From Semisulcospira habei (Eukaryota > Mollusca > Gastropoda > Semisulcospiridae), in contig BTPG01000005.1 in NCBI GenBank assembly GCA_036245525.1, positions 123,608,558 to 123,672,557 on the forward strand: a stretch of DNA of 64,000 nucleotides. Direction: 5' to 3'. Below are positions 42,546 through 53,399 of the stretch, one piece after another (position 1 is the stretch's first letter; each line of letters begins with the position of its first letter). Below the pieces are notes generated by a model that did no database searches, was not told the DNA's origin, and saw only the letters and a program-made list of their open reading frames with translations. A program made the position numbers and the translations under genes.

Positions 42546-42669
42546 TTAAACTGCTTGTGTGTGTATGTATGCGTGCGTGCGTGCATGCGTGTGTGTGTGT
42601 TGTGGTGTTGTGGTGTTGTTATTGTTGTCGCTGTTGTTCTTCTTGTTGTTATCCGAATGAGTTAAACTC

Positions 42670-42673
<4 letters not shown>

Positions 42674-42752
<79 letters not shown>
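42674..42752. repeat. (TG)n microsatellite with short CACTGCGCTG run
   Basis: About 78 bp TG followed by repeats of actgcgctgc to 42785. Confidence 0.96.
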
Positions 42753-42754
<2 letters not shown>

Positions 42755-42914
42755 ACTGCGCTGCACTGCGCTGCACTGCACTGCGCTTGATAAAACTGCA
42801 TCAGTGTTCTTTTGGTAATCAATTTGAATCAATCGCAAGGAAAGGGTACATGAATGATAAAATCTTTATGACCTGACACGGTATCGAATATTGGCCCTGG
42901 GCCTTGGCGACTCT

Positions 42915-42982
42915 GCAAGAGGCGTAGATCCTCATGAACCCCTGCTGACAAGCAGGGGCTCATGAGGATATATGCTGCTTGC
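42915..42982. mobile_element. family B core hairpin
   Basis: gcaagaggcgtagatcctca and tgaggatatatgctgcttgc; centre cccctgctgacaagcagggg. Confidence 0.75.
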
Positions 42983-43183
42983 AGAGGGTAGGGGTTTTCT
43001 GAGAACTCGACACGCTAATTCCCTGCGGACACAGACAGAAAGAATGATGTTTGTCTGCGAGTCAGAACACGTATGAGACCAGCTGTTGGCAAAAACCTGC
43101 AGAATTATGCCTCTCGCTCGCAAGTTGCCGCCTCACGCATTGAGATCTACAGTTTTTGCGGCACTTATTCGTATGGTACCAAA

Positions 43184-43410
43184 CCGTTCCCAGCCAGTGG
43201 ACGCATATTTTCTTTCTGAAATCTTCTGTCATTCAATTCTGTCATTCCAACTACCCAAAAGCCGCAACCTGTCCAATGGAGCATGGCTACACGCTGGTCT
43301 CAGCAAGAGGCATAGACCCTCATGAGCCCCCGCAGTCGCGGGGGCTCATGAGGGTCTATGTCTCTTGCAGCTGCATCAGTCGTGTTCTTTTTTTCTCGGA
43401 AGTGCAGGTG
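43184..43410. mobile_element. family B foldback MITE, complete, GGG variant
   Basis: Core 43303-43368: catagaccctcatgagcccc is paired with ggggctcatgagggtctatg, so the gaccc/gggtc change is in both arms. Right end ggaagtgcaggtg abuts TTAA 43411-43414; left flank CAAA. Confidence 0.85.
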
Positions 43411-43712
43411 TTAACATTTTACGGCTTCTAGAGAATACACGCCGCAGTGACTGGTGCGTAACTGTCCATTTAGTCATGCTTTAAAGGGGCGCAACCTATC
43501 TTTCCTGAGTTACCATTCAAGGGTTCAGGCTATTGTCTTTGGCCTGATCCTGATTCAGGACTAACATCTATTGCACGATAGTCAAGTGACTGAGCAGGGA
43601 AGAAAGAGAGAAACACGTTCGTAAGGTATGAGAGAGAGAGCGCCTGAGACTGAAAGACACACAGAAAGGTACAGACAAACAGGCGACCAGACAGACAGAA
43701 ACTCATTCTGCC

Positions 43713-43775
43713 GATATTTGACAAAACCAGCATGTCCATTTTTGAGAAAAGCGAGATTTTCATTGTATAACATGA
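43713..43775. mobile_element. family H half element
   Basis: tttgacaaaaccagcatgtc and gagaaaagcgagattttcat, one arm only. Confidence 0.6.
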
Positions 43776-44065
43776 ACATCTTTAGCCAACATTAAATGTG
43801 ACAGACGGAGGGCCTATGTTAATTGAGATACGTAGTCATGCACAAATACACAGAGCGCCACAGGTTGACGTTCCTCAGCGAATCGGGAGAAAGCGTTCAT
43901 ACCGCTCATCCCAACCCCCCCAACCTATACCCCACATAAACAGGGTACAATCGGGTCCGGTCTGTAAACAACTAATTAGCTTCGTTTATCTTCTATCAAA
44001 ACAATTACAGGGTGTTTCTTCTGGCCTTGGGCCGGACTGTGAACCACAGGCTAACAATACAGCAC

Positions 44066-44261
44066 TGTACACAAACCAAGAGGAATCACTCAGCGCCGGA
44101 CAGACAAACAGTTAGATCTCCTGCCCACCGCCTATCAGGCACCAAATCGCCAGCCCACAGAGAAATACGCAGGTATAGAATAAGACGATCATTTGCATCT
44201 TCAAAAAAAGATGCATCAGGTCTCTTATATAACCCATGTCTTTCTCCGGAACTTGGGAGTA
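44066..44261. mobile_element. family J fourth copy
   Basis: Matches J1 from acacaaaccaagaggaatca to tctttctccggaacttggga, with roughly 5% divergence and a one-base insertion near the gcccaccgcctat end. Confidence 0.85.
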
Positions 44262-44334
44262 ACAATACAGCAGACATCAGATCAGCTAATTACATGATTG
44301 CTATGCCCTCTTTGAAGTTGGCAACATAGCCAGA

Positions 44335-44790
44335 GAAAAAAAGACTACGTCTTGATCTCAAAGGTCTCAAAGACGGAACAGGCAGACAAAGAAACTACTT
44401 CTGGACCGCAAAGATTTCAAATACGAGACAGACAGAGAAAGAGAGTACTTCTTGGTCTCAAAGACATTACAGAGAGATTACTTCTTGATCTCAAAGACAA
44501 AGCAGACAAAGAGACTACCTTTTGATTTTAACTCATTTAGCCCCAAAGATAGACATGAGGAGATGGATCGACCATGATAATTCAAGGGTAGTGCCAGATG
44601 AGCTTGGCGCCTGAAGGCGCCAAGCTCATCTGACACTACCCTTGAATTATCATGGTCGAACTTTCTCCTGCAACAGGTACATGATCGTTAGGTAACACCT
44701 CCAAAATTTTGGAAATGCGGCCTTGGGGTTAAATCAATAAATGGGTTAAAGATCTCAAAGACAATGCAAACAATTCAAAGGTCATATATA
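44335..44790. repeat. 35-50 bp minisatellite interrupted by a family A MITE
   Basis: Four or five units built on ctacttcttgatctcaaaga and cagacaaagaga lie at 44341-44528. The pattern resumes as gatctcaaagacaatgcaaa at 44761 after the MITE. Confidence 0.75.
44532..44755. mobile_element. family A MITE, cat variant, in a minisatellite
   Basis: TTAA at 44528-44531 and 44756-44759. Core pairs gatgagcttggcgcc with ggcgccaagctcatc; the gag/ctc step replaces tag/cta in both arms. Ends ctcatttagcccc and caataaatggg. Confidence 0.85.
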
Positions 44791-45045
44791 TTTCAAGTCA
44801 CAACATTTGGCTTTGTATCATCATGACACAAATCCCACGGCTGAAAACTAAAATCTCAGACTATCACATCATAGAATCATTCTGCTTTTTGCTGCCAACG
44901 ATACGACGAAACCCGTCATGTGTCCCTCCCTCCAGGGACTTTTGGCCGAAGTGAGGCATCATGAGACAGATAACGTTTGCTATAAATATCAGATGATAAC
45001 TCGTATGTTTTGCACATTAACTCATACAGCCAGACAAGTTCTCCT

Positions 45046-45111
45046 GCAAAAGGCATAGATTCTCATGAGCCCCTGCCGTCGCAGGCGCTCATGAGAATCT
45101 ATGCCTCTTGC
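45046..45111. mobile_element. family B core hairpin, TTCT variant
   Basis: catagattctcatgagcccc and gctcatgagaatctatgcct. gattct/agaatc are matched in both arms. Confidence 0.8.
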
Positions 45112-45246
45112 ATTGTAGGTAGGAATCGGTTACGTTTTCCGCAGACGGAGGAAGTTATTGGCCTTTATGACGATGATGATGACCTTAAATAGTACGAGCT
45201 GTTCAATTATTTCAGCCTCTGCCAGCGGCCTCTCTGTATGTCTGGC

Positions 45247-45715
<469 letters not shown>

Positions 45716-45789
45716 AGGCGTGTATGCCTGTAAACTTACAAAGCAAACAGTGGCCACAAAAGGATAAAACCAAATACATGTAGACAAAA

Positions 45790-46065
45790 TCAGGCGTCAA
45801 ACCGCATAAGAAAAAAAGCATGACACGATAAATATCTTGAACAATTCCATCTGGAATACTCGGCATTTTCAATATTTGATCGACCATTCTGTGCAGGCTC
45901 ATTGTCCATTCTGTGCAAGCTCGTTGTCCATTCTGTGCAAGCACTGACATTAAAGTTCTTGACACACTGGGAAAGGGGAAAGCCACAAGAAAATGTCAAA
46001 AGATGGTTTTTGCCCAAGACACAGTGAGACTTGTTTTTGTCCGTGTAAACGAACGTGTTTGTCAA
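45790..46065. repeat. unique sequence with three short tandem units
   Basis: gtccattctgtgcaagctc-type 24-bp units occur three times near 45885-45940. No gene recognised. Confidence 0.6.
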
Positions 46066-46136
46066 TTGCATGCTGGTCTGTGAATTTGCACCTTATGACC
46101 TACGGCCGTAAGGTCCAAATTCACAGACCAGTGCAC
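46066..46136. mobile_element. family F foldback MITE, symmetric variant
   Basis: gctggtctgtgaatttgcac and ccaaattcacagaccagtgc. gaatttg/caaattc are matched; the centre cctacggccgtagg-like closes the stem. Confidence 0.8.
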
Positions 46137-46139
46137 GGC

Positions 46140-46630
46140 TGAATAGTTGCGTGTTCATAATTATTCGCATGCGTCTAGATTTGCGTCAGTGGCTGTTTGT
46201 TAATATTTGAGAGGCTGTGGTGTTAATTCAACATTTGAATGACTGCATAATGTTCATTCTTTGCCATTTATTCTCAAATCCTGCTGGTCTGGAATGAAAG
46301 CACGAGAGGGGGTCATTGTGGATCGCAGCGTGCGATTAAATATTTAGATATCACACAAAAGAACTGGAAAGGGGCGCAGATAATGAGAACAAAAATACAG
46401 ACAGAAAGACAGGCAGTAAACAAAGGACGAAGAAATGAGTAAACTTTGGAAGAAGAAGAAAAACCTGAACAAAACAGAAAGAAAGAATAAAAGATTCTGA
46501 CCAAACAACTCCTCCCACCCCACCCACACCCTCCAAAAAAAGGAACAAGACATGAAAGGCAACGAAAAGAAAAAAATAAACAATTTAAAAGCAAAACAAA
46601 AAATAAAAAAATCAAACAAACATTAGACAG
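46140..46630. other. no exon recognised; possible GPCR intron
   Basis: AT-rich and purine-rich sequence downstream (in transcript direction) of the receptor exon. No further transmembrane exon is visible. Confidence 0.4.
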
Positions 46631-46640
46631 ATTGTTTTAA

Positions 46641-46713
46641 CTCATTCGAGACTTACTGCATTCGGATGCGCGGCATAAAGCCGTGCATCCGAATGCAGTA
46701 CGTCTCGAGTGTG
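46641..46713. mobile_element. family D foldback MITE, symmetric variant
   Basis: 73 bp with TTAA on both sides (46637-46640, 46714-46717). Arms ttactgcattcggatgcgcg and cgtgcatccgaatgcagtac share the gcattcgg/ccgaatgc variant. It lies in the presumed first intron of the receptor gene. Confidence 0.9.
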
Positions 46714-46739
46714 TTAAGGTGTGTCAACCATGTGACTGT

Positions 46740-46799
46740 GATTTTGCTAATTTTGGTCATTGCAGCTCTTGGCTGTAACATCCAAAATTACAGACCAGC
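46740..46799. mobile_element. family F foldback, degraded
   Basis: ggtcattgcagctcttggct and tccaaaattacagaccagc, mostly the right arm. Confidence 0.5.
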
Positions 46800-46885
46800 A
46801 AATGAGCCAATTAACCAACCGGACAACCTGTCACCCAAACGAAGAAACATATCCTGATACAGAAACAAAAAAAACAATTAAAATG

Positions 46886-46891
46886 TCTTAC
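46886..46891 (-). other. splice donor of GPCR exon
   Basis: On the minus strand the exon ends ...tttgtacag and is followed by gtaaga, a strong donor. The boundary falls after codon 125 in phase 0, right behind the C-x6-Q segment, a position where orexin-type receptors also have an intron by recall. Confidence 0.75.
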
Positions 46892-47266
46892 CTGTACAAA
46901 CTTGACAATTTTGCACATCTCCAGCCCAAGGTACCAGAAGCCAAACGTGTCCTCCACAGCGGTTGGCGGAAGACAGATAAGCACTACCAGCAGGTCAGCT
47001 ACAGCCAAATTCACCAGGAAGATATTCGTGGCACTGCGCATGCGATGATTGCTCCACACAGCGAAGCAGACGAGAATATTCCCGCCAAGTCCAACGACAA
47101 AGACAATGACAAATAGTGCAATAAACAGCCAACTGAAGAACGCCAGGACCAGCGGATCGGGTCTGGGATGGTCGGGATAGTCTTCAGATGTCGTGTTCAT
47201 AGTTTCGTTGTTGGTGGTGTTGTTGTTTTGGGTGATGGTGACGAAGGTCGTCATAAGGTACTCCAT
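46892..47266 (-). CDS. first coding exon of an orexin/allatotropin-type neuropeptide GPCR
   Basis: Rhodopsin-class receptor at the cell surface that would sense a neuropeptide and couple to G proteins. The exon encodes residues 1-125. Residues 1-37 are an extracellular tail with sequons at N15, N16, N20 and N24. TM1 is about 38-68 with GGN (N63, the 1.50 Asn). TM2 is about 79-102 with NLAVADLL (D91, the 2.50 Asp). Cys118 is the conserved disulphide Cys before TM3. HRMRSATNIFLVNLAVADL and LEMCKIVKFVQ fit the orexin/allatotropin-receptor pattern; related peptide receptors (NPFF, CCK-like) are less likely alternatives. The start has a gccaccatgg Kozak context and an in-frame TAA ten codons upstream. 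The later exons are outside or unseen. Confidence 0.85.
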
Positions 47267-47685
47267 GGTGGCGATTCGAGAATGCCAATGAAGTTACTGT
47301 ATGTTAATCCACGTATCTCACTTGCGCTCTTCGCTCATCCAGGTATGACAATCAGCTGAATGCAGGTATCCAGGTATACCTCACTGTACCATATGATCTA
47401 GGCGTGGCAGTCTACTGTCAGATAATCAGCGTCAGTGGGTTCTTTTTTTTTTTTATCGCATCTTCCTTTCTAATCTCGCTTGTATCTCCTGGCTCACAGT
47501 AATTCAGGTATCAGACAGATAATTGTCATGGTATTAGAAAAGTCAGTGTGGTCACTGCGCTTAATCTTCTCTGATGAGGTTATTGCTACCGCCATGCCTG
47601 CGTATCCTGTTCGATGCCCACAAATACCCTGTAAAGTAGAAAATATTGATGTTTGTAACCCAGATGCAGAGGTGTCACTATAGAT
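47267..47685. other. presumed 5' leader and upstream region of the receptor
   Basis: No clear TATA or initiator can be fixed. Contains a T-run at 47443-47453. Whether the transcript start lies here is unknown. Confidence 0.35.
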
Positions 47686-47689
47686 TTGT

Positions 47690-47745
47690 GTTTGTCTGTA
47701 ATTTTTTACCTTACAGCCGTGAGGTCCAGAATCACAGACCAGCAT
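47690..47745. mobile_element. family F foldback MITE, left arm degraded
   Basis: tttgtctgtaattttttacc and gaggtccagaatcacagacc with an acagccgt centre. Confidence 0.65.
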
Positions 47746-47794
47746 ATAATGATTACGATGAACCAGACACATATCACTGCACTATTATAGCATG

Positions 47795-47965
47795 GAAGTG
47801 GGTGTGTTCGTATACTATCATTTCTAGACAGACCGAGCGACTTTTACTTCCATTCTCAAACTGTTTGATTCATAGTCACCGAGAGCTTCGCTCTCGGTGA
47901 CTACGAATCAAACAGTTTGAGAACGGTCTGTCTAGAAATGATAATATACGAACACTCCACTCCTT
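47795..47965. repeat. long hairpin of an unclassified type
   Basis: gttcgtatactatcatttct then ctcaaactgtttgattcata then gtcaccgagagc pair with their inverse copies around gcttcgctct. The left arm has an extra 21-base segment (cgagcgacttttacttccatt). No second copy noticed. Confidence 0.75.
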
Positions 47966-48420
47966 TCACAACTTGAATCCAGTCACCAAAATATCAAACA
48001 GAGCAGACTACAGTTTCGTTTGCCTGCTGCGCCGGTCTGAGCCGCTAACCGCTGATTCTGTTGAATTTCGCTGCTTTGTTTAGCAAAAAGTTGAAATGTT
48101 GGATATCTACAGCAGTGACAATGAATCGTCAAGCGGGTTTTTATGTTTCACTTTCAGATGTTTTTATCGCTTTCGGGAGGAGCGCGATGTCACTGATTGT
48201 AGTGTAGAGAAAGCCGTGGTTAGTTTGCCACTTAGAGGTATACTATGGATCCCAGAAAGCACCGCGCGGTAAGACTAGGATATATGGTGTGGGGCTAGCT
48301 GCTATGTAAAAGTGGTTCTGAAAGGTTCTATATATCTCTAAACACTTCGTAGCAATAATTAAACACAAAAGGCGATGGTTGTCCTAAAGATACCCTATGA
48401 CAACGAAATGATGCTTTCTG
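47966..48420. other. no gene recognised
   Basis: Unique sequence; nothing supported. Confidence 0.45.
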
Positions 48421-48424
48421 TAAA

Positions 48425-48623
48425 CCCTTCACTGACACTGGATGCAAATTGTGTCTTTAAAAGCAGGACAAATTCTGCACCGAATAATCCCATCAATCTA
48501 GGAACACGGTTAAGAATAGGGTCAACAAGAGGCAAAGAACCTCATGAGCCCCTCCGCATCTGCGGGGGGCTCATGAGGTTCTTTGCCTCTTGCGGTTGGT
48601 GGTTTAGGGTGGCAGTGAAGTGG
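48425..48623. mobile_element. family B MITE, AAGAACC variant
   Basis: Flanks TAAA (48421-48424) and TTAA (48624-48627). Core aggcaaagaacctcatgagc is paired with gctcatgaggttctttgcct, four linked changes from the consensus in both arms. Ends cccttcactgacactgg and ggcagtgaagtgg. Confidence 0.9.
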
Positions 48624-48627
48624 TTAA

Positions 48628-49008
48628 TGTTGTTTCCGTCACAGCTGAATTCTGATTTTTAAAATGTTTGTAGAGTTTCTCAGCAGTAATAAACGCCTTA
48701 TTCAAAATCGAGCTGTTACAATGGCACTGAAAACATTGCTTTTTTCACCGGGCGGCAGGCTTCAGTGTGGTCTAGAATACACTTCAATAGCTGTGTGAAG
48801 CGTTACTCAAGCAGCAGCTCAGGTCTAAAACTTACTGGAATCACCCAAACACCGCAAAAACAAAAATCTGGTGTATCCTAAACCGACAAAAATACTGCAC
48901 AACACCGCGCGGCATGTCTTTGATGAGCATAGGCGGAAGGAGTGAGCATAGGCATTCATGGGCGCCTATTTTCCTTCAGATGTATTACTGTGCATCTGTA
49001 CTCCCCGC
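48628..49008. other. no gene recognised
   Basis: Unique sequence upstream of a family H element. Confidence 0.4.
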
Positions 49009-49011
49009 TCA

Positions 49012-49092
49012 TTTGACAAAAGGCAGTAATTCATTTTTTTAAAGCGAGATTTTCACACTAAAAATGAAAATTTGATACATAATTTTTCATTT
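49012..49092. mobile_element. family H foldback, degraded
   Basis: atttgacaaaaggcagtaat and aaagcgagattttcacact then aaaatgaaaatttgatac. Confidence 0.55.
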
Positions 49093-49239
49093 GAATTCTG
49101 AGAATGTTCTTGCTGTGCTAATGCCATGGAACTCCAGCTTGGTAAGCTTGCATTGTGTCATCAGGACATCAGCTACCCCCTTTCTTCTGACTGCATCGCT
49201 CACTTGATCTAGAGAGGTGTATACATATATATATATATG

Positions 49240-49375
<136 letters not shown>

Positions 49376-49458
49376 GAACAGGACATACTGGTTGTTTTTG
49401 TCAATAAACGGCAGTGCTAACTTACAACTGATTATTTGTTTTCATTTCCTCTTTTTAA

Positions 49459-49517
49459 CCCTTTGGCTGTTCCTGCAGGAATCACCGCGACCAATAGCGC
49501 TGCCGATAGCCAAATGG
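49459..49517. mobile_element. family C MITE, one arm deleted
   Basis: 59 bp with TTAA on both sides (49455-49458, 49518-49521). ccctttggctg joins directly to ttcctgcaggaatcaccgcg; about 25 bp of the left arm is missing. Confidence 0.85.
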
Positions 49518-49716
49518 TTAACTTACTGTCGTTTCGTTGCGTTGACGTCGTGTCGTCAAATGTTCTTCAAAGTGCGGAATGCAGGTACATTGCAAAGGTC
49601 CTCAAAGGATTAAGCAAAAGGATTCGGTCCCTTTGCCGCAAAGCATGGTTGTCAGCATCACGAGAACAGGTTCACGTGAAACAGCACCTGCAACGCAAAA
49701 ACAACATTATGATCGA

Positions 49717-49922
49717 CTCCTTCTGCCAGTGGTCGCAGGTGGCGTTTCTGAAATCTGTGTTAATTCCAGGTCAAAAGCCCCAGACGTCCAACGAACACGA
49801 ATACAAGGCGACCTCAGCAAGAGGCAGTGATCCTCATGAGCCCCCGCAATTGCGGGGGCTCATGAGGATCAATGCCTCTTGCATTTTTATCATGATGACA
49901 TTTTTCAACGGCAGTGCATGGG
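49717..49922. mobile_element. family B foldback MITE
   Basis: Core 49816-49882 pairs gatcctcatgagcccccgca with its inverse perfectly. Ends ctccttctgccag and cggcagtgcatggg. Flanks TCGA and TCAA are imperfect. Confidence 0.8.
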
Positions 49923-50070
49923 TCAATTGTTCTCCTTTCCCGCAGTTTGCAACAAAACTCCGTTCAAGAATTTCACACTACAAAACACGTGTCGGTGTAC
50001 GCACGCAAGATAAGTATTTCCAAGAACCAATTGTTTAGGATATATCTAGCAGGCTTTGTGTGGTCACTTA

Positions 50071-50398
50071 TGCTGAAGGGGTCAACTTCATTATATTTAA
50101 ATCTAAATGTACTTAGCGCGAATCTCCGCATAGAAAAACTACCTAGCGCAAATCCACCCAGGCGTGAATCAACCCAGTGCAGGTCTGTGCTGCCGCTAAT
50201 CCACTCAGATTTTTTGTTGGCCAGATTCAAGTCAAGCCTGTGTGGATTCGTGTTTGGTGGATTCATGCTGTGTAAATTCACATTGAGTAGATTAACGTCG
50301 TCCAAATTCGAGCGAAATCATGTCGCGGGGCAGATTCACTCCAGCGCGGATTCGCGCTGGAGTTATGCCTAAATAAAGTTAAGTTGACCCCTTCAGCA
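50071..50398. mobile_element. 328-bp TIR MITE with internal GATTC-spaced repeats
   Basis: Perfect 18-bp inverted termini tgctgaaggggtcaactt and aagttgaccccttcagca. The interior repeats short gattcgcgc/gcgaatccrc-like units about every 20-25 bp in both orientations (gcgcggattcgcgctggagt near the right end). No target duplication found. Confidence 0.8.
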
Positions 50399-50499
50399 CT
50401 ACTTACTATAAGTGAATGCTCGCGATTTGATTACGTGTACGTGCTGCACTTTACAAGTGCTGGAGCCAACGCTAATTATCTACAGTGGCGTCTCCTGAA

Positions 50500-50531
<32 letters not shown>

Positions 50532-50819
50532 CCCACCCCTCTCCTTCCTGTGCATTACAAAACTTTGACCCGATCTTCGACAAAAACCTATTGTTTGCTT
50601 TTACGTTCCCTTTGTTCTTCCTTTTGCTCCTTCGTTCGTTTCGTTTTAGTCATTTGACGTCGCTTCATTAATTAGTCTGGTTGCCATTTAGTGCTTTTTA
50701 GCATAAGCTAAAACAAATCACCTCATAATGGATCTGAGCGGTTTTTGATTCTTTGGCACCTATAGATTACAGATCCAACTGATGACACCCTGTCACTATT
50801 GAGCACTTTGATATATTCA

Positions 50820-51960
50820 AGATCACCAAGGCCACCAAGATCGCCGCCAAACTATTACAAAAAAAAAATGCCATAAAACATGTTCCATGAGTGCTAGATT
50901 TTATAGAAATAAGCAGGGAATATGATGTAGATGACATTGAAGGACATAAGTATATTTATGCTGTTTGTTTACATGCATATATTATTCAAGATGGCCGCCA
51001 AGATGGCTGCAAAAACACTAAAAATGTTGTAATACTTATTCTGTGCCACAAAGAGCGCACATCAAGTTTTGTGACAAAAGTATAAGTTAAGCAATGGGTA
51101 GTGGTGAACTACGAGCAGAGACTTGTTTTTAACGCACGTTCTGGCTCCGAGGCTCTGCCATGGAGCCAAAACTGCCGATATGTCAAAAGCATGTCCAGGC
51201 TTGTAATTCACCACCACCCACTGCTTAACGTATTTAACCCACTGACGTACGCTCCCTGTTTTATGTCTTGCCAGTTTGACGGTTGGATAGACTCAATAGA
51301 GCCTACACAAGACTTAGTTTTTGTCTTATAATAAACCTCAGAGGGCCTCCATAACACGAAGAGCTGCAGCTATGTCGTCAACAATTCTTTATCAATTTCT
51401 ACTGTCGTGTCAACAACTTTGTACTGCATTCAGCTGCAATGCTGTGTCAGAATTTACGTCATAAGTCTATTTCTATAGACTGTGTGTGTGTGTGTCTATT
51501 ATAGTAATAGACTCATGTTTGCCTCAATTGTGGCTTTGCTTCCATAAGCCATCCCGAAATGCTGGGCACGGTCGCCGGACGCAAAAAGAACTTTTGACGT
51601 CATCCGACACACAGGCAACACGAATTGTACTCAAGTTATTAACATGCAAAAAAGACATGTAAAGATCAAAGCTAACTTTGCCGACAGTGGGATAAACCAG
51701 GATATATTATTTATATGTAATATTGGAAGACTTAAGACATACGTTATTAATGGTGACCTGTAATTAGATGATGATTATTCAGGATGTCGTCAATGTGGCC
51801 ACCAGAATATTTTTCAAATGTACCAGCCAGAATGCTTATTTTAGCGGCAAACAGCAAGAAGTACATCTGTTGCAGCGGCTGAAATACACAATAATTGTAA
51901 CATTTGACTGGGTGTACATTATCCAATATGGCATCCAAGGTGGCTGTCGGTGGCTAGCAC
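50820..51960. repeat. degenerate AAGATGGC-type repeats
   Basis: Related blocks near 50818 (caccaaggccaccaagatcg), 50985 (attcaagatggccgccaaga), 51776 (attcaggatgtcgtcaatgt) and 51920 (atccaatatggcatccaagg), roughly 160 bp apart in two pairs. Looks like an old tandem element; no coding support. Confidence 0.5.
51087..51228. repeat. 142-bp imperfect hairpin
   Basis: ttaagcaatgggtagtggtg and caccaccacccactgcttaa are inverted; the centre is ggctccgaggctctgccatg. It starts and ends in TTAA, like the MITE families here. Confidence 0.7.
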
Positions 51961-52138
51961 GATTTAAATGGAACATCGGCTCTCTGCTACACCAGTTATA
52001 ATGCTGACACTTTTCCTAATCAAAACAGAAAATGTTATCAGAGGTAAATGCGCTGATAGTTTGGTACGTGACAGTAAATGAGAAGTATTTCTAGACTTTG
52101 TAGTAATTAGTATGTGAACATTAAAAGTTAGTCTTTTA

Positions 52139-52931
52139 GTTCAGCTTCATGTATATGTGCTGCTGCTGACGCCTTGAATCTGTCACCTTTATCTTATGAA
52201 CAAGTGACCCCAAAGCCGTACATGCTTTGAAGAAGGTGTTCTCTCATACGAACACACCTAGCGCAATTTGTAATGATGTAAGTCTGTTTGGAATGGACGC
52301 AGTGGTCATGTTGCCAATGAGAATGGCAGGCAGTGTCCAGTTCAAATTGTCTGACAATTTAGACAGAATGCCATCAGGGTGGGGCTCACTTCGTTGCTAA
52401 TTGTCTCCATGTCACTTCTGGTTCTGTAGGCGCTCTTTGCTTTGCTGCAAACTACTTTTGCTGCCTTTCCAACAGAGAAGTTATCTTCCTTGAGCTTGAC
52501 AAGACATTTTGCTTTGTCACGAAATATGAAGATGTGAGCGACAAAACCTAAAGATTCTCCTGGAAATATGTGATTAGACCTTGCTGCAGGTGTGGTCTTG
52601 ATGATCGCTTTGTTAATGGAACAGATTCTGTTTCCGAGTCCGGGCAGTATTCACAGATCTTGGTGCCATTCACTTGACTCTAAATGCGTTATGATACCGC
52701 CCCTTTGCAGCATGCAGATCTGTTAAGGCACCCTGAAGTCAAACATGTACTTCTTGTGCTCATTTTTCTGTCATTTCTTTTGCAGCATGCTTTGACAATG
52801 GCCTCCTTGAAATCTTTGTGTGGCCCACGGTCTGCCGTTCTACACACATTTCTAAATCTGCCAGAATTCTTGGGATCTTTGATAAGCAGGCATTCATCTC
52901 TACATAAAATGCAACTTTTGTGAAAATCCAA
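52139..52931 (-). pseudogene. decayed member of a multi-copy invertebrate protein family of unknown function
   Basis: Reading minus-strand frames in order: a Cys-containing N-terminus (MDFHKSCILCRDECLL), DLHAAKGRYH about 75 residues on, HIFIFRDKAKCLVKLKEDN, LPAILIGNMTT, LTSLQIALGVFV, and GVTCS followed by RFKASAAAH. By recall this order (Cys motif, DLxAADARYH, xxLVFRSKA, LPAxLIGN, SLQIALGV, SYDExxRFKxSAA) marks a large uncharacterised family repeated in molluscs and cnidarians. At least four frameshifts and several stops interrupt it. It is truncated at the 3' side; function unknown. Confidence 0.7.
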
Positions 52932-53033
52932 AAGTTGAATATGAGGATCTTCTGACCTTTTTCAGAGGTGATGATTGTTTCAGAATTTGGGTAGTCATGC
53001 TTTTGCGTTTCAGATTATGTGGTGACTGAGTAG

Positions 53034-53108
53034 TTGGTTGGTTGGTTGGTTGGTTGGTTGGTTGGTTGGTTGGTTGGTTGGTTAGTTGGTTAGTTGGTTA
53101 GTTGGTTG

Positions 53109-53163
<55 letters not shown>

Positions 53164-53264
53164 GGTTGGTTGGTTGGTTGGTTGGTTGGTTGGTTGGTTG
53201 GTTGGTTGGTTGGTTGGTTGGTTAGTTAGTTAGTTAATTAGTTAGTTAGTTAGTTAGTTAGTTG

Positions 53265-53327
<63 letters not shown>
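53034..53327. repeat. (GTTG)n/(GTTA)n microsatellite
   Basis: About 294 bp of alternating GTTG and GTTA blocks. Downstream, gtttaacaccgagcaggcga resembles the end of a SINE on the minus strand, so the tract may have grown from a CCAA-type SINE tail. Confidence 0.95.
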
Positions 53328-53328
<1 letters not shown>

Positions 53329-53399
53329 AGTTTAACACCGAGCAGGCGACTAAGGCCATCTCACGGCGGGAAGAGAAGATGTATAAGTAGACACACAAT

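Noticed and set aside
46313..46619. Phe/Leu-rich frames that could be transmembrane exons of the receptor
   Set aside because: Purine-rich low-complexity DNA gives hydrophobic antisense frames; none shows the DRY, NPxxY or Cys landmarks of TM3-TM7.
49436..50038. 200-codon frame
   Set aside because: It runs through a family C element and a family B element, so it is a chance frame across MITEs.
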